Assembly: GCA_030710605.1 (NCBI GenBank)
Contig: CP092864.1
Location: forward strand, 142,176,673-142,240,672
Source of the DNA: Cordylochernes scorpioides
Taxonomy: Eukaryota; Arthropoda; Arachnida; Pseudoscorpiones; Chernetidae
Reading direction: 5' to 3'
DNA length: 64,000 bases
Shown here piece after piece: positions 30,088 through 40,857 of the stretch. Below the pieces are notes generated by a model that saw only the letters and a list, made by a program, of their open reading frames with translations, made no database searches and was not told the origin of the DNA. Positions within the stretch are counted from its first letter, which is position 1, and every line of letters begins with the position of its first letter. Both the position numbers and the translations under genes were made by a program.

Positions 30088-30416
30088 CGCCATTGACGGT
30101 CCCAAGCCCGTATGTAAAAGGAGGAGGGGGAGTAGTAACAAGTTCGTTAAAAAACCTTGGTTCAGCTGGCCCGGCTAATAGCACCAGGTCCCACCTAGGG
30201 TTACAGGCAAATCATCTCTGGCACCATACGAAGACTTCATAATTCTAATGGTGTAAGAAAATGGCAGCGTCTGTTCTTCATGTTAGAAGCGGCTGCAGTG
30301 AGGTCTGTCCTCGTGTTAGAGGCGGTCACCCCTTTGGAGCTAAGTCGGACTGCTACAGGAGATGTGCTCCCAATCTATTGTAGATTAACAGCAGATGCAT
30401 ACTACCCAAAATGAAG
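30088..30416 (+). mobile_element. Old, diverged SINE copy
   Basis: GACGGTCCCAAGCCCGTATG, CAGCTGGCCCGGCTAATAG and GCGGTCACCCCTTTGGAGC align with the (GAA)n SINE, with many changes and a lost tail. Confidence 0.65.
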
Positions 30417-30429
30417 GTTCGCCTCTCAA

Positions 30430-30545
30430 GTTTTGATGCTGCATCTACACCGACCCAGCTGTGGTCATAGAGGCGATAAAGAGGCCTTCAGGATCTGGTC
30501 TAGACTTGAAGTCTAGACCTGGGACCGGCTTAAAAATCATTACAA
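30430..30545. repeat. Dispersed repeat block
   Basis: Matches 14770-14870 (CTACACCGACCCAGCTGTGG, GAGGCCTTCAGGATCTGG). Confidence 0.6.
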
Positions 30546-30549
30546 AAAT

Positions 30550-31665
30550 TGGCAATTTTTTAGTCTCCACCATCATTTTTTTATCTAATCCTACATCAGA
30601 CTTTGGCTGATGATTTGCAATGATTTATCTTGATTTATCAAGAAATTGGATTGGCCAAATATCAGGAAACAGGCTAAATCAATGATTAGTTGATTTCTGT
30701 TCCACCAGATGGCGCTCTGCCTTCTGTAAAGCACATGTGCTCCTGGTCAGGATATGCCTTTTTTATTTTTAATGATTTATATAGTTTGTTTCAATTTTCC
30801 TCATGGAATTTTATATTTTTAATATTGGAAAAGAGCAATTGATTCTTATTTTATATACCACTGCCAATTTTGAGCATTATTCAAGAATAGTTTTTATAAT
30901 GTTTAATCTGTGTAAAAAATATAAATATTTTAGTAATAATTACCTATTTTTTGGAAAATAAAATGTTGTTACTTTCAAATAGAAAAGGTTTTGTTTTTCC
31001 TCAGATATATAATATGTATGTTCAATATATATATAATTATAATATCGGGTATATTTCACCCAGCGCGCGAGTACGTTACATTTTTAGCGCGTGCACTAAG
31101 GAAACCGCGTTAAGGAAAACGTCCGGCCCCACTATACTTACAAACAAGTGTTAAATCACAACCAAACACGGCAACTCCTGGAAATGCATACTTCCATCTG
31201 TTACTACTGACAACCTGCCAAATAATAATACGCCAGGTGCTAAAATTGTTTTTAAAAAACTGTGTTTGAGTCAGCGCACGGCTTAACATTGTTCCAACTT
31301 TTTTTTTTAAAAAGCCATCTCCTCCCATTATGTATTATATATATGGTAATGTACAGATATCGTTGCTGTAAAGAATAATTAATACTGTCACTGAATAATT
31401 ATTTTAAATATTCTGTTGTTCATCATCATAAATATTTGCATAGTCATCACCCCTTACCATGCTTGTAAATTACCACTTGAAAAATCCTTTTGACACATTT
31501 TGCAATATATAAGTTTAATTAATTAATAAATTATTTTTAATTAAGCTTTTGGAATACTTGTCTTCTCTATCGTGACAATGCCTTACGTAGTACTGCATTC
31601 TCTCCTTTCTATGAAATTTCGAAGGATTTTTTTTTTAACTTTTGACCAGAAAATCTGTAGCAGAA
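30550..31665. other. AT-rich stretch
   Basis: A diverged FB2-like arm (ATTGGCCAAATA...AGATGGCGC) lies at about 30640-30775. Otherwise no gene or clear repeat was seen. Confidence 0.4.
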
Positions 31666-31669
31666 CGGA

Positions 31670-31935
31670 AAAATATGTCCAGGATAGTCTAGTGGACATG
31701 GCATCTGCCCGGTAAGCGGAACTTTATGGTTTCAATTCCCATCCCTGGACACTTTATTTTTCCGTTTATCATTACTCTTCACAAATCATCCTTTCATACT
31801 TCATCCCTAAGGTTAGAAATAATCGTTATTTCTCCTTAAAATAAATTTCGGTTTTTCGTTCAAAAGAAACACATGCGGTATAATTTTCAAATGTCGTTCT
31901 ACAATCATAAGCCGCATTATATTGTATTATAAAAA
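31670..31935 (+). repeat. tRNA-containing dispersed repeat
   Basis: tRNA-like module 31678-31749, then the usual body (CCGTTTATCATTACTCTTC...GCCGCATTATATTGTATTAT). Confidence 0.75.
31678..31749 (+). tRNA. tRNA-like module, mutated
   Basis: Keeps the A-box-like TAGTCTAGTGG and GCCCGGTAAGCGG, but the T loop reads GGTTTCAATTCC, so the B box is damaged. Confidence 0.45.
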
Positions 31936-31949
31936 AACCTATATATAAA

Positions 31950-32182
31950 TTAAGAAAAAGGAATCTCCTTATCGTGTAACTTTGACTTACGTGATTAACG
32001 TATTTAATCAAGAATGGGTATTTAGCCAATTCTTGAATAATTAAAAATCAATGAATAATTGATATTTATTCCGATAGATGGCGCAAGCCATCAGCAACTT
32101 TCAGTTACACGATAAGGAGATGCCTTTTTCTTAATTTATGAACCTTATCCCAGTACAATGTCATTTTTGTACTATTTTTTCA
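31950..32182 (+). mobile_element. Hairpin element FB2
   Basis: One long and one shortened arm, with the right tail CCCAGTACAATG...TTTGTACTATTTTTT. Flanked by tatatataaat, 11 bp (31939-31949, 32183-32193). Confidence 0.78.
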
Positions 32183-32234
32183 TATATATAAATAGCAAAA
32201 TTGTATATTTCTATTTATTTTATTTATTGTATAT

Positions 32235-32415
32235 TGCCACGTGGAAAATTAGGGAAGACCAACTTCGGGATGAGACAACATTTTTTTTTAGGTAAGAACA
32301 AACTATGAGTGATAAACAAAAGATAAGCAAAAGAAGGAAGTGTACAGAGTATAGCAAAATATAAACATTAAAAAAAATAATACTCTGCTAATAAAATAAT
32401 AAATACTTTGTTACA
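32235..32415 (-). mobile_element. Solo LTR, Gypsy-like
   Basis: 181 bp, TGCCACGTGG...TTGTTACA, with a perfect atat duplication (32231-32234, 32416-32419). Confidence 0.82.
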
Positions 32416-32544
32416 ATATAAATTTCTTTTTAAAAAGGCATGTGATACAAGTGCGTGTGTGTGACAATTGAAACAAATATATTGGACACCTTGTGACTTC
32501 TATTTATTATCCCCAATGAAAAAACGTCTAAAGGGAAAAATATA

Positions 32545-32740
32545 CAACAAGAACAACAACAAAAAGCTTTATTAAGACATTTTAGTCTTCTACTGATTCT
32601 CCAAGCACAGAAATGTAGGGTACATACAAGAATAACAGTAATAACAACAACAAAAGTCCCTGTTATGACCCTTTGGTCTTATACAGCTTCTCCAAGTAGA
32701 AGAGGGTATATACAATAGTTACAATAATCAGCAATGTTAT
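32545..32740 (-). mobile_element. Two LINE 3' tails side by side
   Basis: AACAACAACAAAAAGCTTTATTAAGAC at the left and a second AACAACAACAAAAG near 32645, each followed by ACAGCTTCTCCAAG-like sequence. On the minus strand both end in AATAAAG...TTGTTG. Confidence 0.55.
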
Positions 32741-33271
32741 TTACAATGTGTCAAGGGTAAATAAGCAAGAAAGGGCTTGCTCAGGGAAGCTATACATAAA
32801 TCAACGACCTAAGACAAATGACAAATAACATAGTTTTATTAACATCCCGTCAAAATATAGGCAAATGTGCACAGTCTGCACTATTTCGGTCAATAACCGA
32901 AGAGCCCACGCTAGAAATAAAAGTAAAAATCTAAAGGGAAAAATATTTGAAGACCTACGGGAAATAAAACGGGTCATAAAGATATGATTGAGAAAACAAC
33001 CTCCATCATATTTCCAAAGCGGATTTACAACGTGGGTTCAACGCTGGAGGAAATGTATAGACTCCAATAGAAATATTTGGAATAAAACCATTCTATACCC
33101 AAATATTTTATTTATATATGTACAAAACATGAATTCAAAATTTTCAGTACATTTCAAGTTATGGCTAAATAGGCATTACTTTTGGAACAACCTATGTAAT
33201 AGACGGGCTATTCTCATTATTTTGGATACTACTTAGAAAGTAAAATTGCAACATACTGAACACAAATTTAA
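32741..33271. other. No recognised feature
   Basis: AT-rich; an 82-codon ORF at 32988 has no recognisable motif. Confidence 0.4.
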
Positions 33272-33575
33272 TACATATGTTTGAAGTTTATATGTTAAGT
33301 TTGTAATTATTCTTATTTTTTAATTCATAGAAGCATTTTTTCTGGCAGACATATTCACTTTTTATCATCATCATTTTTTATATTGTTTTTTTTTTATTAG
33401 TTAGTTATCAAACCATTTTGCAATTGTAGTTTCTTTTTTGTTTTGTTCTTTTTTAAGCAATAAAATATATAGAACTGAGGTTTAATATTCAATTCAAGCA
33501 TATGGAACCAACATCGATTCATTTTTAAAACAAAGCAAAATCATAAGCTTATACAAGTTTCACTTTTTCATACAT
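33272..33575 (+). repeat. Dispersed AT-rich repeat
   Basis: Copy of 46008-46305; shared AATTCATAGAAGCATTTTT, AATAAAATATAT and GGAACCAACATCGATTCATT. Both copies abut FB1-type sequence. Confidence 0.7.
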
Positions 33576-33596
33576 GTTTTAAAAGTTCAAATACTG

Positions 33597-33726
33597 CAAT
33601 GAAAAAATTAATGGAAGTTCCATTTTCCATTGCAGTAAGGGCAATAGAAATTGTTTAATTTTGAAAAGAATCATACGCGTCTATAATAGTTTCGAATTTT
33701 CATGACAGATGGCGCGCTAATGTATC
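33597..33726 (-). mobile_element. Truncated FB1
   Basis: Right arm complete to GATGGCGCGCTAATGTATC; the left arm is cut to ACTGCAATGAAAAAATTAAT. Confidence 0.65.
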
Positions 33727-33846
33727 ATATTATAATAGGAAAAATAAGTCGTGCATAGTTTTTAAATATAAATATTAAATTCTACAAAAATGTAAAAATT
33801 ATATTTCTAATTTAAAAGGTTGCAATATTAGAATTGAATAGTTGTT

Positions 33847-34224
33847 ATTCTCTCTTCTTCTTTCTTATCTCCACTCAATCATATTAGGGTATCAAGTTGC
33901 GACCCTTGATGGTGTCTGTTTGATAACCATCATGACTGGGTGAAGTAGAATGTGTCTGCCTTGGCATTGAGACTGGGAGAACTACTCAGTGGCAGGCCGA
34001 CTTAGCTCCAAAAGAAATGGCCGCCTCTGACATGAGGAACAGACGCCATGTGCAGCCGCTCCTAACATGGAGTACAAATGCTGCTCATACTGTATCCCTG
34101 GATTAGGAGACCTTACAGGGTACTATCAGCCGGGCCAGCTGAGCCCAGGTTTTTTAGTGAGCTTGTTACTGCGCCCCCTCTTCCTTTTTCATCCGGGCTT
34201 GGGACCGGCAAAGTCGAAGTTAAA
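33847..34224 (-). mobile_element. SINE with (GAA)n tail, full minus copy
   Basis: Flanked by aattgaatagttgtt (33832-33846) and aattgaaaagttgtt (34225-34239), a 15-bp duplication with one difference. Confidence 0.88.
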
Positions 34225-34401
34225 AATTGAAAAGTTGTTTAAAGTGTTGAAATGCTATACCTAAGAGATAAAAACAAATCCGTATAAATTCTGTGGTTAG
34301 ATATTAAATATTCAACAAGAGTTGTACGTAATTAAAAATAATTGGCAAGATATGGCGAAGTTAAAAATGACCTCGAATACAATACTAAAACGTAATACTA
34401 T

Positions 34402-34908
34402 TGTTACGCAGAAAGAAAAGCACACTTCAGAATGAAGAGAGAATATTCTAGAACGTTTAAGAATAATGTAGAAAAAGCGGAAGACAACTGATTGGCCAAT
34501 CAGTAGCGATTGCGCAAGGCTCAGCGCTGGCGGCTTTTGATTGGCTAACCAACCATGACCGTTCTGGAAAGATCTATTCCGGGATATATAGGGATGAGGA
34601 ACTCATGCCGGGGAGAAGAAAGATAAGAAGTGGAGGAGAAGAACGAATCTACGTGGTGTACTCCAAGCAAGCTGCTGTCTCAAGATGTCGGACTACTGCT
34701 TGCCTGGAAGATTCTAGAAGGTTCTACCAACTTCTGTCTCCTGTTTTCCCTCACCGTGCTGCAGTTGGTGAGTTTGTAACTGCTGTTTTCTTTATTGTTG
34801 TTTTATTTTTGCACTCTTCTGTAATTATTTTATCGATTAGGCCTAAATAAAGTCCTAAAGATCCTTGGTACCCACGGAAGTTATTCTTTGTCAACCAACA
34901 ACGCAACA
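34402..34908 (+). mobile_element. Solo LTR, 507 bp
   Basis: TGTTACGCAG...CGCAACA with a perfect 4-bp duplication ctat (34398-34401, 34909-34912). TATATAGGG at about 34585 and AATAAA near 34847 fit a promoter and polyadenylation signal. The 81- and 86-codon ORFs across it are not taken as genes. Confidence 0.8.
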
Positions 34909-35249
34909 CTATGTAGGTATTTGATGAAACGTGAGCCAAAGGCTGCCATTGAGATGGTTGGAACAGAAGATCGTAAGAACTGACGAAAAAACATTTTGAT
35001 TCTTTCATCAACTTATTTCATCATAATTATATCAACTTCAATATTAAGACCAATATTGCATTTCATTTTGATAGATATTTTTATGAAGTGTTAAAAATTG
35101 GATATAAATTAACTATTAGGTTTTTTAACACTGATTTATGTTTACAAAAATTATGTTAGAATATTTCAATATACCTATTTGTAACTTTTTGTATTAACAT
35201 TTTATTTCATAAAACTTTTTTTTTTTTTTACATTTAAAGAGACAAGGGT

Positions 35250-35437
35250 CGCCACTTCCGTCAAAATAAACGTCAAAACCAGACGCCATTTAACAAAATT
35301 ATTATAAATTTACTTAGAAATTTCGAAGCAATATTAGAGTTAAATATAGGGAAATAGTAAATTAGTTACTTTCAGGAAGTTGCGACGAAGAAATTAACTG
35401 TCAATTCTATTGTTAAAATGATAATCATTCTCAAAAG
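35250..35437 (+). promoter_or_regulatory. Candidate host promoter and first exon
   Basis: A GC-richer block (GTCGCCACTTCCGTC, ACGCCATTT) is followed by about 160 bases, then ATG at 35418 and a strong splice donor AAAAG|GTAAGC at 35437/35438. If real, it would encode only six full codons in exon 1, or the ATG may be non-coding. No downstream exon was identified. The Gypsy element lies 240 bp beyond, which would be in intron 1. Confidence 0.3.
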
Positions 35438-35680
35438 GTAAGCTATGTATTATGTTTTGAAATTTATAGAAAATAACTCTTAAACCTGTTGATTTTGCTT
35501 AGAATTTTTAATGAAACTGATTCCAAGAATTATTAATTAAACATATTTATTGATTTACAAGAGAGAGAACAAAATATAAAATGGAAACCAATATTAAACA
35601 AAGGAAATTTTTTTTTCGGTTAGCGCCTTTTTACCTGTGAGCTTACACATACTCTGTGATAACAATTAATTAATATATAT

Positions 35681-35994
35681 TGAGACGTTACAGAAACAAT
35701 TTTCAATTGTACATAAATTCATTTAAAATGTTATTTTAATTTTTCATGTGTTTATTTTCATTTAAATTTTTTATTCATCAAAAGTCAATGATGTACATAC
35801 TAAATTAGTAAAAACTCAATAAAAACGATATGTAAAAATATACATAAACAAATGGCTTGTAAAAGAAAGCAGCATTAAATGAGTTTAGGCAAAATGTCTA
35901 TTTCATTAACAAACATTTCACTTTTAAAATAATAAACTTTAAAAATAAAGTTTTACTAAACTAAAATTAGCGTTTTAAAAATAAAAACGTGGCA
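35681..35994 (+). repeat. 5' LTR of the Gypsy element
   Basis: TGAGACG...ACGTGGCA, 314 bp, with AATAAA signals in its second half. Flank ...ATATAT. Confidence 0.95.
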
Positions 35995-36027
35995 TTTGGC
36001 GCAGTCGAAAAGGATACGGAAAAAAAA

Positions 36028-36366
36028 ATGGCGGAAAATCCAAACAACCGGTTGCAAAAATTCAACGGCTCGAAGTCGGCAATTAGGCCTGAGTCATGGA
36101 TCAAATTATATGATTTTGAAAATAATTCTTTAAAAGAAGATGAAAAAATCAAAAATCTTATGTACTACTTGACAGATTCAGCACTTGAATGGTATGCAGA
36201 CGAGATTATTTCAAATCCTGCAATAAAAAGATGGGAAGTTGTAAAGGAAAAGTTGATTCAAAGATTTGGTTCATACAACGCAAATCCAATTGTCTCAGCA
36301 TCACATCGAAGATTAAAACGAGAAGAATCAATAGAAAATATTTTCAAGATAAAATTCGCCTGTTAA
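36028..36366 (+). CDS. Gypsy Gag, N-terminal part (frame broken)
   Basis: ATG at 36028, 112 codons, TAA at 36364-36366. It is the first half of a capsid-type retrotransposon Gag (RPESWIKLYDFE, DSALEWYADEI, WEVVKEKLIQRFG). The expected rest of the capsid (LLTDGLPNDWKDLI) and the zinc knuckle continue in the -1 frame, inside the Pol ORF. Because the break falls within the capsid domain and not after it, it looks more like a lesion than a Gag-Pol frameshift site; no clear X XXY YYZ slippery heptamer is seen at the junction (about 36340-36366). Confidence 0.85.
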   Translation: MAENPNNRLQKFNGSKSAIRPESWIKLYDFENNSLKEDEKIKNLMYYLTDSALEWYADEIISNPAIKRWEVVKEKLIQRFGSYNANPIVSASHRRLKREESIENIFKIKFAC

Positions 36367-39300
36367 ATCAAACCCATCTAACGAAGGAGGAAAAAATACA
36401 TTTATTAACAGACGGACTTCCAAATGATTGGAAAGATTTAATTGTGGCTGCACAGCCAACTGACGCCACAAAATGGTTTCATATCGCAGCTTCAATTGAA
36501 CAAAATAGGGCTTCAGTTCAGTTTAAGCCAAAAAACAAAATACATCTCGCGACAAAAAATAATGATAATAGAAAAAATGTTTGCCCATTCTGGTGTCCAA
36601 TATGTTCGAAAAAGGGAATAAAAATTAAACATTGGGTCACAGATTGTGAGGATTATGATCCTAATTATAAAAAGGATAGGCCTAATCAAAACACTTCAGT
36701 GAAACAAGTATGCGGAGCCCCGGAATTGTTGAATGTAAGTACTTTGACAAATACCCCTACACAAGGAGCTTTCAAGCTTATCAACATAAGTGTTGAAGTA
36801 AATGGAATTCCTGCGCAAGCATTTGTGGATACTGGTGCAACACTATCAATAATCAATTGGCGATTGTTCAAGCGAACCCGTCTTCAACTTCAACCAAATT
36901 CAGACATTCACATCAGCCAAGCGGATGGTGTTACCAGGACATGTGGAAGCCTTCAGACCAAGGTAAGAATAGATAAACTAATTAAACCTGTAACTCTCCA
37001 TGTAATGAAGAACTTTAAATATCCACTCTTGATCGGATTAGATGTTGCATCTCTTTTTAATCTTTTAATAGATGTCAAAGACAAAACAATTTACACCAAA
37101 TTTGATGGATTACAAAATCCAATTCTTGTAAATCATCTAGAAGAGATAAGAGAACATGAATTAAAAGAATTACTTGAACACAATAGGAATGTATTTTCTC
37201 AGCATGCTATTGATTTGGGAAAAGTAGCTATACAACATAAGATCATCACGAAAAGTGAACAACCAATTTCTCTTAGACCCTATCGTCGTCCTCTAAAAGA
37301 GTATGAAGAGATAGCTGAACAAGTTAAAGAACTTCTCGAACACAAGTTAATAAGAATTTCAGATTCTCCTTGGGCATTTCCTGTTGTTATGGTTCCCAAG
37401 AAGGATGGAAATAAAAGGATGTGCATTGATTACAGACGTCTTAATGAGATCACACTGGATGACAGGCAACCCCTACCTCACATACAGGACATGTTTGATC
37501 GATTGCATGGATCCAGATTCTTCTCTACCCTTGATGTTGCATGGGGTTATTGGCAGATCGAAATGGACCCGCAATCTATTCAAAAAACTGCATTCGTCAC
37601 AAACGATGGTCATTATGAGTTTTTAGTGATGTCCTTTGGTTTAAAAAATGCTGCTTCGACGTTTCAAAGGATAATCCAACATATTCTAGGTGAATTATTA
37701 TGGAAAGGAACTTGCTCTTTCCAAGATGACATATTGGTGTACACGAAAACATGGCAAGAGCACACAGAGCTTCTTAGTAAAGTTTTTGACAAATTAAGAC
37801 AGTACAACATGAAATTAAAATTGTCGAAATGTATTTTTGGAAGAACTGAAGTAAAATACCTCGGACATATCATCAGTCACAATCAATTAAAACCTGATCC
37901 AGGAAAAGTAAAATCTATTCAAGACTTTCCAAGACCTGATACTGTAAAGAAAGTTCGTCAGTTCATGGGATTGGCAAATTATTACAGAAAATTTGTGAAG
38001 GACTTTTCTAAAATTTCATTCCCCTTGGTTCGACTCACTCGGAAGAATCAGCCCTTCTTCTGGAATGAGGTAGTAGAGGAGTCATTCGCTAAACTTAAAA
38101 TGGCACTATCTACAAAACCTGTCCTTGCTATTTACAACCCGGACTACCCCTCTAAAGTTTATACAGATGCCTCCAAATATGGAATTGGAGCAATCCTAAC
38201 ACAAATTGGTCCAGACAATGAGGAACATGTAATTGCTTATTACTCCAAAACACTGCAACCACACCAAGAGAATTATTCTGCTTATGAGATGGAATGCCTA
38301 GCCGTAATACAAGCAACTGATCACTTTCATGTATACATAGAAAACCAACCATTTGAAATCATCACTGATCATGCGGCGCTCCAATGGCTTTTCACCATGA
38401 AGAAACCGAAACCTAAGTATTTTAGATGGATTCTTAGTTTATCCTCGAAATCATGTAACATCGTTCATCGTTCTGGAAAGCAACAAACTCATGTCGACGC
38501 CTTATCAAGACTCCCAGTTGTTAACATTGCAACTCAAGAACTTCAAGAACACCAACAAAATTCAGATTTGAGTTTCTTGAAAAATTCCCACACTCACGAC
38601 GGTGTGGTAATGATCAAACAAAAAGGAGTTTTTAAAGCAGTTGTCCCAAACTCGCTTACCAAAAAAATATTGGAAGAATATCACGATTCATTGAGTCACC
38701 CATCAATAACCAAAACATGCAAACTTATAACTCAATGTTATTGGTGGAAAGGAATAACAACTGATATCAAGAATTATGTTCGATCTTGTAAATCTTGTCA
38801 ACTAGTGAAGGTCAGACATGAACCAACTTTAGGAGAAATGATCACTCCAACGTCAAATATCCAACCATTACAAATGATCGGTTGTGACACTATTGTACTG
38901 GGAACAGCAGCAGCTAACACAAAGCATAAATTCATTCAAGTTTTTGTTGATCACGCAACTCGTTATCTATGGGCATATCCCACAATAAAAAACACTGCTC
39001 AAGCTGTCACTCAATGTCTTGATAAGATAATCAAATCTGTTAATTCGATCAATACTATCTTAACAGATAATGGCAAAAATTTTATATCAAAAGAGTTCAA
39101 CAAATTTCTTTCTTTACAAGGAATTAAACACACATATACTTCGCCTTATCATCCTCAGTGCAATGGTATTTGTGAGAAATTAAATGATACGATAATGACA
39201 AAACTGAGAATAGCTGTTCTAGAGAAACCTAGATGTAAATGGAGCTCATTGTTACCGCAAGTTGTCAAAAATTATAATTCCACACCACATGACGTGACTG

Positions 39301-39656
39301 GTTTTTCACCGCTTTTCTTAATGTATGGAATCGGTAATGTACCCGAATTTGCCGACCAAACTCCAATTACAATTGAAGAAGCCAGGAAGAAAGCTAGCCT
39401 GCGGACAGAACAATTTAGAAGTAAGTGGAAGATTAAACACGATAGCCATCACCCCAAGTATGTCTTTAAAGAAGTAGACTTAGTCATAAGAAAAATTGCC
39501 TTCAACGACCCTCGTCTCATCAAGACATCACCAAAATATGAAGGACCATTTGTCATTCAAAAAAAGATATCTGATGTAACCTACGATATCTCTCTGAAAG
39601 ACCAAGCAAGACGCGTTCACATATCTCAACTTCGACCATTTATTACCCGAGAATAA
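36189..39656 (+). CDS. Gypsy Gag C-terminus and Pol polyprotein
   Basis: 1155 codons open; meaningful sequence starts about residue 53. In order: the end of Gag; a zinc knuckle CPICSKKG...HWVTDC with eight residues between the second C and H (four is usual); protease with DTGA at 214-217; reverse transcriptase with DYRRLNEITLDDRQPLP and the active-site FQDD (513-514); RNase H with TDAS at 659-662 (first catalytic D at 660); integrase with an H-H-C-C zinc domain (HPSITKTC...CKSCQ) and catalytic D900, D960, E996 (35 residues between the last two). It ends in a GPF/Y-type region (YEGPFVIQK, VHISQLRPF) without a chromodomain. No stop interrupts it. Apart from the Gag frame break it looks able to code for all enzymes needed for transposition. 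Confidence 0.95.
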   Translation: MVCRRDYFKSCNKKMGSCKGKVDSKIWFIQRKSNCLSITSKIKTRRINRKYFQDKIRLLNQTHLTKEEKIHLLTDGLPNDWKDLIVAAQPTDATKWFHIAASIEQNRASVQFKPKNKIHLATKNNDNRKNVCPFWCPICSKKGIKIKHWVTDCEDYDPNYKKDRPNQNTSVKQVCGAPELLNVSTLTNTPTQGAFKLINISVEVNGIPAQAFVDTGATLSIINWRLFKRTRLQLQPNSDIHISQADGVTRTCGSLQTKVRIDKLIKPVTLHVMKNFKYPLLIGLDVASLFNLLIDVKDKTIYTKFDGLQNPILVNHLEEIREHELKELLEHNRNVFSQHAIDLGKVAIQHKIITKSEQPISLRPYRRPLKEYEEIAEQVKELLEHKLIRISDSPWAFPVVMVPKKDGNKRMCIDYRRLNEITLDDRQPLPHIQDMFDRLHGSRFFSTLDVAWGYWQIEMDPQSIQKTAFVTNDGHYEFLVMSFGLKNAASTFQRIIQHILGELLWKGTCSFQDDILVYTKTWQEHTELLSKVFDKLRQYNMKLKLSKCIFGRTEVKYLGHIISHNQLKPDPGKVKSIQDFPRPDTVKKVRQFMGLANYYRKFVKDFSKISFPLVRLTRKNQPFFWNEVVEESFAKLKMALSTKPVLAIYNPDYPSKVYTDASKYGIGAILTQIGPDNEEHVIAYYSKTLQPHQENYSAYEMECLAVIQATDHFHVYIENQPFEIITDHAALQWLFTMKKPKPKYFRWILSLSSKSCNIVHRSGKQQTHVDALSRLPVVNIATQELQEHQQNSDLSFLKNSHTHDGVVMIKQKGVFKAVVPNSLTKKILEEYHDSLSHPSITKTCKLITQCYWWKGITTDIKNYVRSCKSCQLVKVRHEPTLGEMITPTSNIQPLQMIGCDTIVLGTAAANTKHKFIQVFVDHATRYLWAYPTIKNTAQAVTQCLDKIIKSVNSINTILTDNGKNFISKEFNKFLSLQGIKHTYTSPYHPQCNGICEKLNDTIMTKLRIAVLEKPRCKWSSLLPQVVKNYNSTPHDVTGFSPLFLMYGIGNVPEFADQTPITIEEARKKASLRTEQFRSKWKIKHDSHHPKYVFKEVDLVIRKIAFNDPRLIKTSPKYEGPFVIQKKISDVTYDISLKDQARRVHISQLRPFITRE

Positions 39657-39676
39657 ATGCTTCAAGAAGGGGAATA

Positions 39677-39990
39677 TGAGACGTTACAGAAACAATTTTC
39701 AATTGTACATAAATTCATTTAAAATGTTATTTTAATTTTTCATGTGTTTATTTTCATTTTAATTTTTTATTCATCAAAAGTCAATGATGTACATACTAAA
39801 TTAGTAAAAACTCAATAAAAACGATATGTAAAAATATACATAAACAAATGGCTTGTAAAAGAAAGCAGCATTAAATGAGTTTAGGCAAAATGTCTATTTC
39901 ATTAACAAACATTTCACTTTTAAAATAATAAACTTTAAAAATAAAGTTTTACTAAACTAAAATTAGCGTTTTAAAAATAAAAACGTGGCA
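39677..39990 (+). repeat. 3' LTR of the Gypsy element
   Basis: 314 bp; one substitution (T for A at about position 85) against the 5' LTR. Followed by ATATATA. Confidence 0.95.
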
Positions 39991-40184
39991 ATATATAACA
40001 AAACATCAACATACTCTCATCCTAAATAAAGCTAAAATCATGTGTGGTAAATTACAATAATTTTATAGATTAAAAATTATTTTTTCATAGTTAAAAAAGG
40101 AAGGTTTCAATTCCGAGTGGTTGGCAATCGACAGATAACGCTCTAAGAGCCTGTGGGTAACTCTCATGTCAATAAAGCTAATTT

Positions 40185-40554
40185 CTTCTTCTTCTTTCTT
40201 TCTTATCTCCACTCAATCATATTAGGGTATCAAGTTGTGACCCTCGATGGTGTCTGTTTGACAACCATCATGACTGGGTGAAGTAGAATGCCTTTGTCAT
40301 TAAGCCTGGGAGCACTACTCAGTGGCAGGCCGACTTAGCTCCAAAAGAAATGTCCGCCTCTGATATGAGGAACAGACGCCATGTGCAGCTGCTCCTAACA
40401 TAGAGTACAAACGCTGCTCATCCTGTATCCCTGGGTTAGGAGCCCTTACAGGGTACTATCAGCCGGGCCAGCTGAGCCCAGGTTGTTTAGTGAGCTTGTT
40501 ACTGCTCCCCCTCCTCCTTTTTCATCCGGGCTTGGGACCGGCAAAGGCGGAGTT
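40185..40554 (-). mobile_element. SINE with (GAA)n tail, full minus copy
   Basis: Flanked by a perfect 10-bp duplication, aagctaattt (40175-40184, 40555-40564). Confidence 0.9.
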
Positions 40555-40857
40555 AAGCTAATTTGTTAATGAAATAAAATAATTTTTTCCAATATTAAAA
40601 TAAATACACGTTATATCAAATGTTATATTAAACTTGAGAATGTTTTAATTAAACTATAGAATGTTGCCTTAAACGTATAAAGCCTATATTAATGCATACA
40701 CATAAAATAAAAATAATTTATTCGCATCTTTTTTTATTTTAAGGACAGATTTTTATCATTTTTATAAAAATTCACACTTTTAAATCAACATTTTAGAAAG
40801 TCTAATAACGATTATTTAAACTTTAAAATTATCAACATTTAACAAAGTTTATATAAA

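Larger units (their letters stand above)
35681..39990 (+). mobile_element. Gypsy LTR retrotransposon, near-intact
   Basis: 4310 bp with two 314-bp LTRs, candidate primer site TGGCGCAGTCG (35997-36007), Gag and Pol reading frames, polypurine tract AAGAAGGGGAAT (39664-39675), and an atat (possibly atatat) duplication at the ends. LTRs differ at one base, so insertion is recent. Confidence 0.95.
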
